A stretch of 15,972 nt of DNA from Pseudomonadota bacterium (lineage in GTDB: Bacteria; Pseudomonadota; Gammaproteobacteria; Burkholderiales; Burkholderiaceae): contig JAKORH010000138.1 of assembly GCA_029777935.1 (NCBI GenBank), positions 1-15,972 of the forward strand. The letters are read 5' to 3'. Shown here piece after piece: positions 1-7,700 of this stretch (position 1 is the stretch's first letter; each line of letters starts with the position of its first letter). Under the pieces are notes generated by a model. That model was not told the DNA's origin and did not search any database. It saw nothing but the letters and a program-made list of their open reading frames with translations. A program made the position numbers and the translations under genes.

Positions 1-829
1 CAAGCGCCTGCCAGATGGCGTATCCTTTCGGATGCCAGAAGACGGACCCCTGCGCTTCTTCCTGCAGGTGAAATAGATCCATTTCCTTGCCGAGTTTGCG
101 GTGATCGCGCTTTTCCGCTTCCTCGAGCTGGTGCAGGTCGGCTTTAAGTTCCTCTTCGGTGCGCCAGGCAGTGCCGTAAATGCGCGTCAGCATGGCTTTG
201 CTGGAATCGCCGCGCCAGTACGCGCCGGCAACCTTCATCAGCTTGAAGACCTTCAGCTTCCCGGTCGCCGGCACGTGCGGGCCGCGGCACAGGTCGACGA
301 ATCGGCCTTCGCGATACAGCGAGATGTCCTCACCGGCGGGAATCGCCGCGATGATCTCGGCCTTGTACTTCTCGCCGATCGACTCGAAGAACTTCACCGC
401 TTCGTCGCGCTTCCACACTTCGCGCGTGACCGGTTCGTTCTTCGCGGCCAGCTCGGCCATCTTCTTCTCGATCGCTGCCAGGTCCTCCGGCGTGAACGGG
501 CGCTGGTACGAGAAGTCGTAGTAGAAGCCGTTGTCGATCACCGGCCCGATCGTCACTTGCGCGTCGGGATAGAGTTCCTTCACCGCGTACGCGAGCAGGT
601 GCGCCGTCGAATGGCGCAGGATCTCCAGCCCCTCCTTGTCGCGGTCGGTGACGATCGCCAGCGACGAGTCGCGGTCGATCACTTGCGACATGTCGACGAG
701 CTTGCCGTCGACCCGGGCCGCGAGCGCGGCCTTCGCCAGGCCGGCACCGATCGAAGCAGCAACCTCGGCCGCGCTGACCGGCTTGTCGAACGACTTCTGC
801 GAGCCGTCCGGCAGGGAAACCAAGATCAT
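1..829 (-). CDS. thrS: Threonyl-tRNA synthetase, N-terminal part (cut by window edge)
   Basis: Charges tRNA-Thr with threonine in the cytoplasm. The 276 complete codons seen cover the N-terminal TGS domain (about residues 1-62, opening [10 protein letters not shown]), the editing domain (about 63-225) and the linker entering the class II core. The editing-site motifs are visible: H73-x3-H77 in RHSTAHLL, and C181-x3-H185 in DLCRGPHV. Other family blocks are [25 protein letters not shown] and [15 protein letters not shown] full enzyme has about 635-640 residues, so the catalytic core lies beyond position 1. Start choice: ATG occurs at 835 and 829. GGAG at 839-836 touches the first ATG but lies 6 nt before the second, so 829 is preferred. 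A terminator hairpin ends only 14 nt upstream, leaving no room for a promoter there, so expression must pass through the leader described separately. The product identity is certain; only the exact start is open. Confidence 0.97.
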   Translation of the reverse strand, partial: MILVSLPDGSQKSFDKPVSAAEVAASIGAGLAKAALAARVDGKLVDMSQVIDRDSSLAIVTDRDKEGLEILRHSTAHLLAYAVKELYPDAQVTIGPVIDNGFYYDFSYQRPFTPEDLAAIEKKMAELAAKNEPVTREVWKRDEAVKFFESIGEKYKAEIIAAIPAGEDISLYREGRFVDLCRGPHVPATGKLKVFKLMKVAGAYWRGDSSKAMLTRIYGTAWRTEEELKADLHQLEEAEKRDHRKLGKEMDLFHLQEEAQGSVFWHPKGYAIWQAL

Positions 830-843
830 CGTCATCTCCAGCC

Positions 844-872
844 AAAAAAAAGTGCGGTCGAGCCGCACTTTT
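844..872 (-). terminator. Intrinsic terminator hairpin in the thrS leader (putative attenuator)
   Basis: Read on the minus strand, a stem AAAAGTGCGG (872-863), loop CTCGA (862-858) and complementary arm CCGCACTTTT (857-848) run into eight T residues (851-844). The core is six GC-rich pairs extended by four A-T pairs, the standard Rho-independent terminator form. It lies between tRNA-Val and thrS, and its T tract ends 14 nt before the thrS ATG at 829, with the Shine-Dalgarno sequence in between. It could end the tRNA-Val transcript, but thrS has no room for its own promoter downstream, so regulated read-through is the better explanation. Confidence 0.85.
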
Positions 873-922
873 CCGAAGGGCGAACTCGTCCGGGTCCGTC
901 AGCTGCCGGTGGTCGCAGTTCG
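855..922 (-). promoter_or_regulatory. Alternative RNA pairings between leader ORF and terminator (putative antiterminator)
   Basis: In the minus-strand transcript, CGAACU (922-917, the Arg-Thr codons of the leader ORF) can pair perfectly with AGUUCG (886-881). Separately, CGGACGAGUU (892-883) can pair with GGCUCGACCG (864-855): seven Watson-Crick pairs, two G-U pairs and one A-A mismatch. The second pairing uses bases of the terminator stem and loop, so it excludes the terminator. It also overlaps the first pairing at 886-883. This gives the three mutually exclusive states expected of a leader-peptide attenuator. The pairings were found by eye and no folding energies were calculated. Confidence 0.5.
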
Positions 923-940
923 AAACGTCATCGCTGCCAT
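899..940 (-). CDS. Putative threonine-rich leader peptide of thrS
   Basis: A short ORF reads MAAMTFRTATTGS followed by TGA (901-899). An in-frame second ATG at 931 gives the 10-residue form MTFRTATTGS. Four codons (ACG, ACT, ACC, ACC) are threonine, the substrate of the enzyme encoded downstream. AAGGG at 945-941 touches the first ATG and lies 9 nt before the second, so the shorter form is the better supported start. The stop codon lies 26 nt before the base of the terminator stem. Thr-rich leader peptides are known upstream of enterobacterial thrABC, and an analogous Phe leader controls pheST. Here the inferred role is sensing charged tRNA-Thr: a ribosome stalled on the ACC codons would cover 917-922 and free 883-892 to form the antiterminator. 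The ORF is too short for homology to decide; position, composition and the adjacent terminator are the evidence. Confidence 0.65.
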   Translation of the reverse strand: MAAMTFRTATTGS

Positions 941-974
941 CCCTTCGCTTGAACCGATAGGTTCCTGGTTGCGG

Positions 975-1051
975 TGGTAGGCGCGAGTGGACTCGAACCA
1001 CCGACCCCCACCATGTCAAGGTGGTGCTCTAACCAGCTGAGCTACGCGCCT
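975..1051 (-). tRNA. tRNA-Val (anticodon GAC)
   Basis: A complete 77-nt cloverleaf. Acceptor arm AGGCGCG pairs with CGCGCCT, followed by discriminator A and an encoded CCA (ending at 975). The D arm is GCTC..GAGC, the anticodon arm CCACC-TTGACAT-GGTGG, and the T arm holds TTCGAGT. The anticodon GAC reads valine GUC/GUU codons. The D loop and anticodon arm closely resemble E. coli tRNA-Val(GAC) as I recall it. It lies 34 bp after the relA stop and 145 bp before thrS on the same strand. Confidence 0.97.
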
Positions 1052-1062
1052 GAGTCGGAAGG

Positions 1063-1091
1063 ATCATACACGAGCGACCCGGAAATCAGCG
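1063..1091 (-). promoter_or_regulatory. Putative promoter of tRNA-Val (and probably thrS)
   Basis: On the minus strand TATGAT (1068-1063) matches the sigma-70 -10 consensus at five of six positions and would start transcription near 1056, about 5 nt before the mature tRNA. The -35 is weak: CGCTGA (1091-1086) at 17-bp spacing, or CTGATT (1089-1084) at 15 bp. The element overlaps the relA stop codon. As no other obvious promoter lies between here and thrS, this one (or relA read-through) probably drives thrS too. Confidence 0.5.
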
Positions 1092-3212
1092 TCGCCGCGC
1101 CGAGATCACGCCGGAAACCTCCGCCAGCTGCGCCAGCGCGCGGCGCAGCGCGGATACGTCCTGCACCTCGACCGTGAAGTGCATCTTCGCTTCGCCGCGC
1201 TGCCTCTGCGTGTTGACACCGATCACGTTGAACTTCTCGCGCGCAAAGACTTCCGACACGTCGCGCAGCAGTCCGGGCCGGTCCAGCGCCAGCACGAACA
1301 CTTCGACCGGATAGGCCGCGTCGGCCTGCCCGCCCCATGCGACGTCGATCAGGCGCTCGGGCGCGCGCTTCGCCAACGCGCGCGCGTTCACGCAGTTGGC
1401 GCGGTGGATCGACACGCCCTTGCCACGCGTGACGAAGCCGATGATCTCGTCCGGCGGCACCGGCCGGCAGCAGCGCGCCAGCATCGTCAGCAGGGAATCG
1501 ACGCCGACCACCAGCACGCGACCCTTGCCCGCCGGCGCAGCTCGCGGGGCCGCGCCGGCCAGCGCCGGCGGCACCGCCTCGACCGCAGGCGGCGCCACGG
1601 TCAGCGCCTGCTCGATGCTGCGCAGGCTGAACTCCTCCTTCGTCGCCGCCACGGCGAACTCGTCGACGGTGGCAAAGCCAAAGCGTCGCGCCAGGTCGTC
1701 GAGCTTGACGGCGGTCTTGCCGAGCCGCGCCAGTTCGCGTTCGACGATAGTGCGCCCGGCCGCGATGCTCTGCTCGAGCTCGAGCGCGTTGAACCATTGC
1801 CGGACCTTGGCGCGCGAACGCGGACTGGCGAGATAGCCCAGCTCGGGGTTCAGCCAGTCGCGGCTCGGGCCGCCCGTCTTCGCCGCGACGATCTCCACGG
1901 TCTGCCCGGTGGCGAGCTTGGTCGTCAGCGGCACCATCGCGCCATCGACGCGCGAGCCGCGGCAACGATGGCCGAGCTCGGTGTGGACGTGGTAGGCGAA
2001 GTCGATCGGCGTGGCACCGGCCGGCAGCTCCACCACCTTCGCCTGCGGCGTCAGCACGTAGATGCGCTCGTCGGGCACGGCGGCGCTGGCCGGCGCGGCC
2101 ACCTCGTTGCGCCATGCCAGCAACTGCCGCAGCCACGCGATGCGCTCCTGCTCGGCGCGTGCCGCCTTGCCGCGCGCGCTGCTCGCCTCCTTGTAGCGCC
2201 AGTGCGCGGCCAGACCCAACTCGGCCGCCTCGTGCATCGCGCGCGTGCGGATCTGGATCTCGAGCGCGCGTCCCTGCGCGTCGCGCACGACGGTGTGCAG
2301 CGACTGGTAGCCATTGGGCTTCGGGCGCGCGATGTAATCGTCGAATTCGGCTCCGAGCGAGGTCCATTGCTCGTGCACCAGTGCCAGCACCTGGTAGCAC
2401 TGCGCAACGTCGGCGACGATCACGCGCAGCGCCCGCACGTCGTAAAGCTGTTCGAACGCGAGCGACTTCGCGCGCATCTTGTGCCAGATGCTGTAGATGT
2501 GCTTGGGCCGGCCGCCGACCTCGGCGTCGATGCCGGCGTCGTGCAGGACCTGCCGCAGCCGCTCCTTCGACTGCGCGATGAAGGCCTCGCGCTCGACGCG
2601 CTTGGCCTCGAGCCAGCGCGCGATCTGCTTGTACGTCTCCGGCTCCAGGAAGCGGAACGCCAGGTCCTCCAGCTCCCATTTGAGCTGCCAGATGCCGAGG
2701 CGGTTCGCCAGCGGCGCATACAGTTGCAGCGTCTCGCGCGCGAAGTTCGCCGCGCCGTCCTGCCTGCTGGCGGCGTACCAGCGCAGCGTCTGCAGCCGCG
2801 ACGCGAGCCGCAGAATCACTACGCGCAGGTCGTTGACCATCGCCAGCAGCATCTTGCGCAGCGCCTCGGCCTCGGCCGCGGCGTCCGCGTTGGCGCGGCC
2901 GCGCGTGCGTTCCGACAGCCGCATCAGCACGCGCAGGTCCGCGACCAGTTGCGCGACCTGTGCGCCGAAGCGCGTACGTACGAACTCGTCGGCGTCGCGC
3001 AGCACGTCGTAGACGCCGAACAGGTACGCCGCCGCAAGCAGATCAGGATCGCCGCGCAGCGGACGCACGATCGCCACCATGCCGTCGGCGTGCGCGAGAA
3101 ACGGCTCGCCGGTGCGCAGCTTGCGATCGACGTACAGCGGCGCGACCACCGCGCGCGCCGCGTCGGCGTCGACGGCAGACACGGGTTCGAGCAGCTCGGG
3201 CTGGACGGACAT
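1086..3212 (-). CDS. relA: GTP pyrophosphokinase RelA, (p)ppGpp synthetase
   Basis: Makes (p)ppGpp from ATP and GTP/GDP on ribosomes stalled by uncharged tRNA, starting the stringent response. Approximate positions (counted from the upstream GTG): degenerate HD domain 40-130, synthetase 190-345, TGS 387-450, helical region to 540, CC zinc-finger-like part 570-615 (LARCCRPVPPDEIIGF) and ACT/RRM 640-712. The synthetase carries EFDD at 293-296, the acidic RelA-type signature, rather than the RxKD of bifunctional SpoT/Rel. RPKPNGYQSLHTVV follows. The N-terminal part has no HD pair (AAYLFGVYDVL where hydrolases have HD), so it should be synthetase-only, as E. coli RelA is. Starts: ATG 3212 (708 aa) or in-frame GTG 3224 (712 aa). 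Neither has a Shine-Dalgarno sequence, and the ATG better fits a promoter at 3239-3244. It is divergent from the mtfA-like gene. Confidence 0.95.
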   Translation of the reverse strand: MSVQPELLEPVSAVDADAARAVVAPLYVDRKLRTGEPFLAHADGMVAIVRPLRGDPDLLAAAYLFGVYDVLRDADEFVRTRFGAQVAQLVADLRVLMRLSERTRGRANADAAAEAEALRKMLLAMVNDLRVVILRLASRLQTLRWYAASRQDGAANFARETLQLYAPLANRLGIWQLKWELEDLAFRFLEPETYKQIARWLEAKRVEREAFIAQSKERLRQVLHDAGIDAEVGGRPKHIYSIWHKMRAKSLAFEQLYDVRALRVIVADVAQCYQVLALVHEQWTSLGAEFDDYIARPKPNGYQSLHTVVRDAQGRALEIQIRTRAMHEAAELGLAAHWRYKEASSARGKAARAEQERIAWLRQLLAWRNEVAAPASAAVPDERIYVLTPQAKVVELPAGATPIDFAYHVHTELGHRCRGSRVDGAMVPLTTKLATGQTVEIVAAKTGGPSRDWLNPELGYLASPRSRAKVRQWFNALELEQSIAAGRTIVERELARLGKTAVKLDDLARRFGFATVDEFAVAATKEEFSLRSIEQALTVAPPAVEAVPPALAGAAPRAAPAGKGRVLVVGVDSLLTMLARCCRPVPPDEIIGFVTRGKGVSIHRANCVNARALAKRAPERLIDVAWGGQADAAYPVEVFVLALDRPGLLRDVSEVFAREKFNVIGVNTQRQRGEAKMHFTVEVQDVSALRRALAQLAEVSGVISARRR

Positions 3213-3238
3213 CGGAGGTGTCACGAGACGATCGATCG

Positions 3239-3244
3239 ATTATA
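3239..3244 (-). promoter_or_regulatory. Putative -10 element of relA
   Basis: The minus strand reads TATAAT, a perfect -10 hexamer, 26 nt upstream of the preferred relA ATG (3212). No good -35 is visible at 16-18 bp spacing. The expected start point near 3232 falls in the self-complementary run ATCGATCGAT (3231-3240). The 5' leader would be about 20 nt, without a Shine-Dalgarno sequence. Confidence 0.45.
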
Positions 3245-3285
3245 GGAACGCGGGCACGCACGGCACTTGCGGCACAATCGAAACC

Positions 3286-4110
3286 ATGCTGAAGGCATTG
3301 CGATCGCGACTGGGCGGCGCGCGCAGCGTGGCGATACCCGGCGCGCTGTGGGACGCCGCACTCGGCGCGCTGCCATTCCTGGCACGTCTGCGCGAAGACG
3401 AGCGCGCGCGCCTGCGCGCGCTCGCCGAGAGTCTGCTGGCGAGCAAGGAGATGGCCGCTGCCGGCGGCCTCGAACTCACCGCGGACATGCAGGTCCATAT
3501 CGCGGCACAGGCGTGTCTGCCGATCCTCAACCTCGGCGTCGAGTGGTACCGCGGCTGGGCCAGCATCGTCGTGTATCCGACCGAGTTCCTCGTGCCGCGC
3601 GCGATCACCGACGAAGCGGGCGTCGTGCACGAATACGTGGAGCCGATTGCCGGCGAGGCATGGGACCGAGGCCCGCTGCTGTTGTCATGGGAAGACGCGC
3701 ACCGCGGCCGCGACGAGCCCGGTCCGTACAACGTCGTGATTCACGAATTCGCGCACAAGCTCGACATGCTCAACGGCGACGCCGACGGCGTGCCGCTGTT
3801 CGAACGCAGGCTGCATCCGGCACTCGAGGCGGGGTCATGGAGCGACGCCTTGCACGAGGCGATGGACCGATTCGACGCGGAACTCGACCTGATCGAGGGC
3901 GAACTGCCGCCGGGGCTCGATCCCGACGACGCGGCGGCCGACCCCTGCTACGCGCATCTGCCGCTCGATCCGTATGCCGCGCACAACGAGAGCGAGTTCT
4001 TCGCGGTGTCGAGCGAGGCGTTCTTCGTCGATCCGTCGCGGCTGCGCGACGCGTTTCCCGAGTGGTATCAGATGCTGGCGGCCTTCTACCGCCAGAACCC
4101 GCTCGGATGA
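3286..4110 (+). CDS. mtfA: MtfA-like zinc-dependent peptidase (M90 family)
   Basis: 274 residues, against about 265 in E. coli MtfA, a cytosolic zinc aminopeptidase that binds the glucose repressor Mlc and so affects ptsG. The zinc-binding motif HEFAHKLD is at 153-160: two histidine ligands and the catalytic glutamate. Acidic residues at 235-244 (NESEFFAVSSEAFF) hold the expected third ligand. Other family blocks are ACLPILNLG, YPTEFLVPR and LLSWEDAHRG. No signal peptide or membrane segment is seen. The ATG at 3286 starts a hydrophobic/basic segment typical of the family. Upstream in-frame codons run antisense to relA and look unnatural. No clear Shine-Dalgarno sequence precedes the ATG. The stop overlaps the next gene's ATG, so the two are probably translated together. 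Whether the Mlc role holds here is unknown, because no ptsG or mlc is present; peptidase function is the safe call. Confidence 0.88.
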   Translation: MLKALRSRLGGARSVAIPGALWDAALGALPFLARLREDERARLRALAESLLASKEMAAAGGLELTADMQVHIAAQACLPILNLGVEWYRGWASIVVYPTEFLVPRAITDEAGVVHEYVEPIAGEAWDRGPLLLSWEDAHRGRDEPGPYNVVIHEFAHKLDMLNGDADGVPLFERRLHPALEAGSWSDALHEAMDRFDAELDLIEGELPPGLDPDDAAADPCYAHLPLDPYAAHNESEFFAVSSEAFFVDPSRLRDAFPEWYQMLAAFYRQNPLG

Positions 4111-4598
4111 AGACGCTGCTGATCGTCTGGCATTCACGCACCGGAGGCGCGGCGCAGATGGCGCGGGCCGCCGCTGACGCCGCGCGCGCGGTGACGGAAG
4201 TCGACGTCAGGCTGCAGCGCGCGCCCGATACGAGCGCCGAGGACGTGCTCGCCGCCGACGGTTATCTCTTCGTCGCGCCCGAGAACCTGGCGACGATGGC
4301 CGGTCTGATGAAGGAATTCTTCGACTGCATCTACTACGCCGCGCTCGAGAAGATCAACGGCCGGCCGTACGCGATCCTCATCTGCGCCGGCTCCGATGGG
4401 ACCGGCGCGGTGCGGCAGATCGAGCGCATCGCGACCGGATTGCGGCTGAAGGCGGTGGCGCTCCCTGTGATCGTGAACACCGCCGCCCAGACGCCTGAAC
4501 GGATCCTGGCGCCGAAGACGATTGCGGAGAGCGATTTGGAGCGCTGCCGCGAAGTCGGGGCGGCGCTGGCGGCAGGACTTGCGGCGGGCGTGTTCTGA
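4107..4598 (+). CDS. Flavodoxin-like / NAD(P)H-dependent FMN-reductase-fold protein
   Basis: 163 residues with a flavodoxin fold. The first strand and phosphate-binding loop read LLIVWHSRTGGAAQMA (residues 4-19). A second strand and FMN-contact segment, GYLFVAPENLATMAGLMKEF, lies at about 52-71, followed by the aromatic CIYYAALEKINGRP. A third strand AILICAGSDGTGA is at about 89-101. This resembles flavodoxins and NAD(P)H:FMN oxidoreductases. The length suits a compact flavoprotein; no iron-sulfur motif or membrane segment is seen. The start codon is set by an ATGA overlap with the mtfA-like stop (4107-4110), which implies translational coupling. The in-frame sequence further upstream is a shadow of the peptidase gene. 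The redox partner and substrate cannot be told from sequence. Confidence 0.8.
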   Translation: MKTLLIVWHSRTGGAAQMARAAADAARAVTEVDVRLQRAPDTSAEDVLAADGYLFVAPENLATMAGLMKEFFDCIYYAALEKINGRPYAILICAGSDGTGAVRQIERIATGLRLKAVALPVIVNTAAQTPERILAPKTIAESDLERCREVGAALAAGLAAGVF

Positions 4599-4605
4599 AT
4601 CGAAG

Positions 4606-4679
4606 CCGTCGCCCCGGCGCAGGCCGGGGCCCAGTTTGCGGCGTCGGAACTTGGGCCCCGGCCTGCGCCGGGGCGACGG
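4606..4679. repeat. Perfect 28-bp inverted repeat (dispersed-type intergenic element)
   Basis: Arms at 4606-4633 and 4652-4679 are exact reverse complements, separated by 18 nt. Each arm also contains an internal GC-rich near-palindrome around GGCGCAGGCC. The element starts 8 bp after the flavodoxin-like stop and ends 34 bp before the oxidoreductase ATG. There is no T tract, so it is not a typical intrinsic terminator, though its transcript would fold strongly. Elements of this look recur between genes in many GC-rich proteobacteria; copy number here needs the whole genome. Confidence 0.9.
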
Positions 4680-4713
4680 TAAGCTGCGTGCATCTCAGAT
4701 CAGGAGATCCGCC

Positions 4714-7700
4714 ATGACAAGCGATCTCGCTGCTCCGCCGGTGCGCCTCGACTACCGGCTCACCGACAACCTGACCGCGACCCGCGGCCAGGTCTTCCTG
4801 ACCGGCACGCAGGTGCTGGTCCGGCTGCTGCTGATGCAACGCGCGCTCGACAGCGCACGTGGATTGAACACCGCGGGCTTCGTGTCCGGCTATCGCGGCA
4901 GCCCGCTCGGCATGGTCGACCAGCAGTTGTGGAAGGCGGCGAATCAGCTCGAGGAAGCGCGCGTCGAGTTCCTGCCGGCGATCAACGAGGATCTGGCCGC
5001 CACCGCGTGCCTCGGCACGCAGCGCGTCGCGCTCGATCCGAAGCGCACCGCGGACGGCGTGTTTTCGATGTGGTACGGCAAGGGACCCGGTGTGGATCGC
5101 TCGGGCGATGCGCTGAAGCACGGCAACGCGTACGGCTCGAGCCCGCTGGGCGGCGTGCTGGTGGTGGCGGGCGACGATCACGGCTGCGTGTCGTCGTCGA
5201 TGCCGCACCAGTCCGATGCCGCGCTGCAGGCGTGGTCGATGCCGATCCTGCATCCGGCCAACGTCGCCGAGTACCTCGAGTTCGGCCTGTACGGCTGGGC
5301 GCTGTCGCGCTTCTCGGGCAACTGGGTCGGATTCAAGGCGATCTCCGAGGTCGTCGAATCGGCGATGACGGTCGATCTGGATCGCGTGCCGATCGACTTC
5401 GACGAGCCGGTCGACTACGCGCCGAAGGTCGACCTGCACGTGCGCGCGGTCGACCTGCCGTCGCTCGCGATCGAGGAGCGCCTCGCGCACAAGCTCGATG
5501 CGGTGCGCGCATTCGCGCGCGTGAACTCGGTCGATCGGCACGTCGTGTCGAGCCCGCGCGCCACGCTCGGCATCGTCACCGTCGGCAAGGCGCACTACGA
5601 CTTCATGGAAGTGCTGCGCCGGCTCGATCTCGACCCAGACGCGCTCGCGCTCGCCGGCGTGCGCGTCTACAAGGTCGGGCTGGTGTATCCGCTGGAACCC
5701 ACGCGCATCCTCGACTTCGTGCAGGGACTGGAAGAAATCCTGGTGATCGAGGAGAAGGCGCCGATCGTCGAAGCGCAGATCAAGGAGCTGCTGTACCCGC
5801 TGCCAGGTTCACAACGGCCGCGCGTGTCGGGCAAGCGCGATGCGCGCACGCCGCTCGACCAGGCGCCGCTCTTGCCGGCCACCGGCGAACTGCGGCCCTC
5901 GCGCGTGATGCCGGTGGTGGCCGAGTGGCTGGCGCGACTGAATCCCGCGCTCGACCGCCGCCACCTGGTGGTCGACTTCACGATGCCCAGGCTGCAGTCG
6001 AACGAAGCCGACGAAGTGCGGCGGCTGCCCTACTTCTGCTCCGGCTGCCCGCACAACACGTCGACCAGACTGCCGGACGGCTCGCGCGCGCTGGCCGGCA
6101 TCGGCTGCCATTTCATGGCGAGCTGGATGAACCGCCAGACGTCCGGCCTGATCCAGATGGGCGCCGAAGGCGTGGACTGGGCCGCGCACTCGCGCTTCAC
6201 CCACGAAAAGCACGTGTTCCAGAACCTCGGCGACGGCACCTATTACCACTCCGGGTATCTCGCGATCCGGCAGGCGATCGCGGCCGGCGCCACGATGACC
6301 TACAAGGTCCTCTACAACGACGCGGTCGCGATGACGGGCGGGCAGCCGGTCGATGGCAGGATCGGCGTGCCAGAGATCGCGCGCCAGGTCGAAGCCGAGG
6401 GCGCGCAGCGCGTGGCGGTCGTCGCCGACGACATCGGAAAGTATCGCGGCCGCGAGCGCGAGTTTCCGCGCGGAACGACGTTTCACGATCGCAGCGAACT
6501 CGACGTCGTGCAGCGCCAACTGCGCGACACGCCGGGCGTGACCGTGCTGATCTTTGACCAGACCTGCGCAGCGGAGAAGCGGCGGCGCCGCAAAAAGAAG
6601 GAATTCCCCGATCCGCCGCGCCGCGTCTTCATCAACGAGCAGGTGTGCGAGGGTTGCGGCGACTGCAGCGAGCAGTCGAACTGCCTGTCGGTGATTCCGG
6701 TCGAGACCGACTGGGGCCGCAAGCGCCGCATAGAGCAGACCTCTTGCAACAAGGACTACTCGTGCGTGAACGGTTTCTGCCCGAGCTTCGTGTCAGTGCA
6801 CGGCGCCGTGCTGCGCCGGCACGCGGGCAGCGAATACTCGGCCGCCGACGTCGCCCGCGAGATCGAGCGCATCGGACCACCGCCGGCGTGGCAGTGGACC
6901 GGGCCGTTCGACCTGCTGGTGTCCGGCGTCGGCGGCACCGGCGTGGTCACGGTCGGCGCGCTGGTGACGATGGCCGCGCACCTCGAAGGCAAGCAGGCGA
7001 GCGTGCTCGACTTCATGGGTTTCGCGCAGAAAGGCGGCGCAGTGCTGTCGTTCGTGCGGCTGGCGCCGACGCCGGACCTGCTGAACCAGGTGCGGATCGA
7101 CACGCAACAGGCCGATCTCGTGCTCGCCTGCGACCTGGTCGTCGGCGCGAGCAGCGATGCGCTCGGCACGGTCAAGCACGGCCGCACGGTCATTCATGCC
7201 AACACGCACGAGATCGCCACCGCGGCGTTCGTGCGCGATCCGGACGCGAACCTGCATACGGACGCGCTGCTGGCGAAGATGCGGTTCGCGGCCGGTGACG
7301 ATCGTGTCGAGGCCGTCGACGCGCAGGCGATCGCGGAGAAGCTGCTCGGTGACACGATGCCGGCCAACGTGATCATGCTCGGCTACGCGTTCCAGCGCGG
7401 ACTCGTGCCGGTGTCGGAAGCGGCACTGCTGCGCGCGATCGAGCTGAACGGGGTCGCAGTCGAGATGAATCGGACCGCGTTCGCGCTCGGTCGTATCACC
7501 GCCGCGAACCCGCCGGCGCTGCGCGGCTTCGCCGGGCAGAACGACCTGCCGCTGCGCGCGCCGCGCCACGTCCCCGACTGGGAAGACCTCGACGGCCTGA
7601 TCGCGCGCCGCACGGAATTCCTGGCCGAATACCAGGATGCCGCCTACGCGCAGCGCTATCGGGCGCTGGTCGAGCGCGTTCGCACAGTCGAGCGCGAGCG

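Noticed and set aside
844..872. The hairpin as merely the terminator of tRNA-Val
   Set aside because: This cannot be the whole explanation, because thrS has no space for a promoter after it and a Thr-rich ORF precedes it; kept as a possible additional role.
829..975. A T-box riboswitch upstream of thrS
   Set aside because: No T-box sequence or specifier-loop architecture is visible in this short leader, and T-boxes are typical of Firmicutes, not proteobacteria.
1179..3245. A 688-codon open frame on the plus strand opposite relA
   Set aside because: It is antisense to a clearly identified RelA, its translation is Arg/His/Leu-rich and family-less, and such long mirror frames are expected in GC-rich coding DNA.
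3267..4106. A long N-terminal extension in frame with the flavodoxin-like gene
   Set aside because: It is the +2 shadow of the peptidase gene and Arg-rich; the flavodoxin fold begins exactly at the ATG at 4107.
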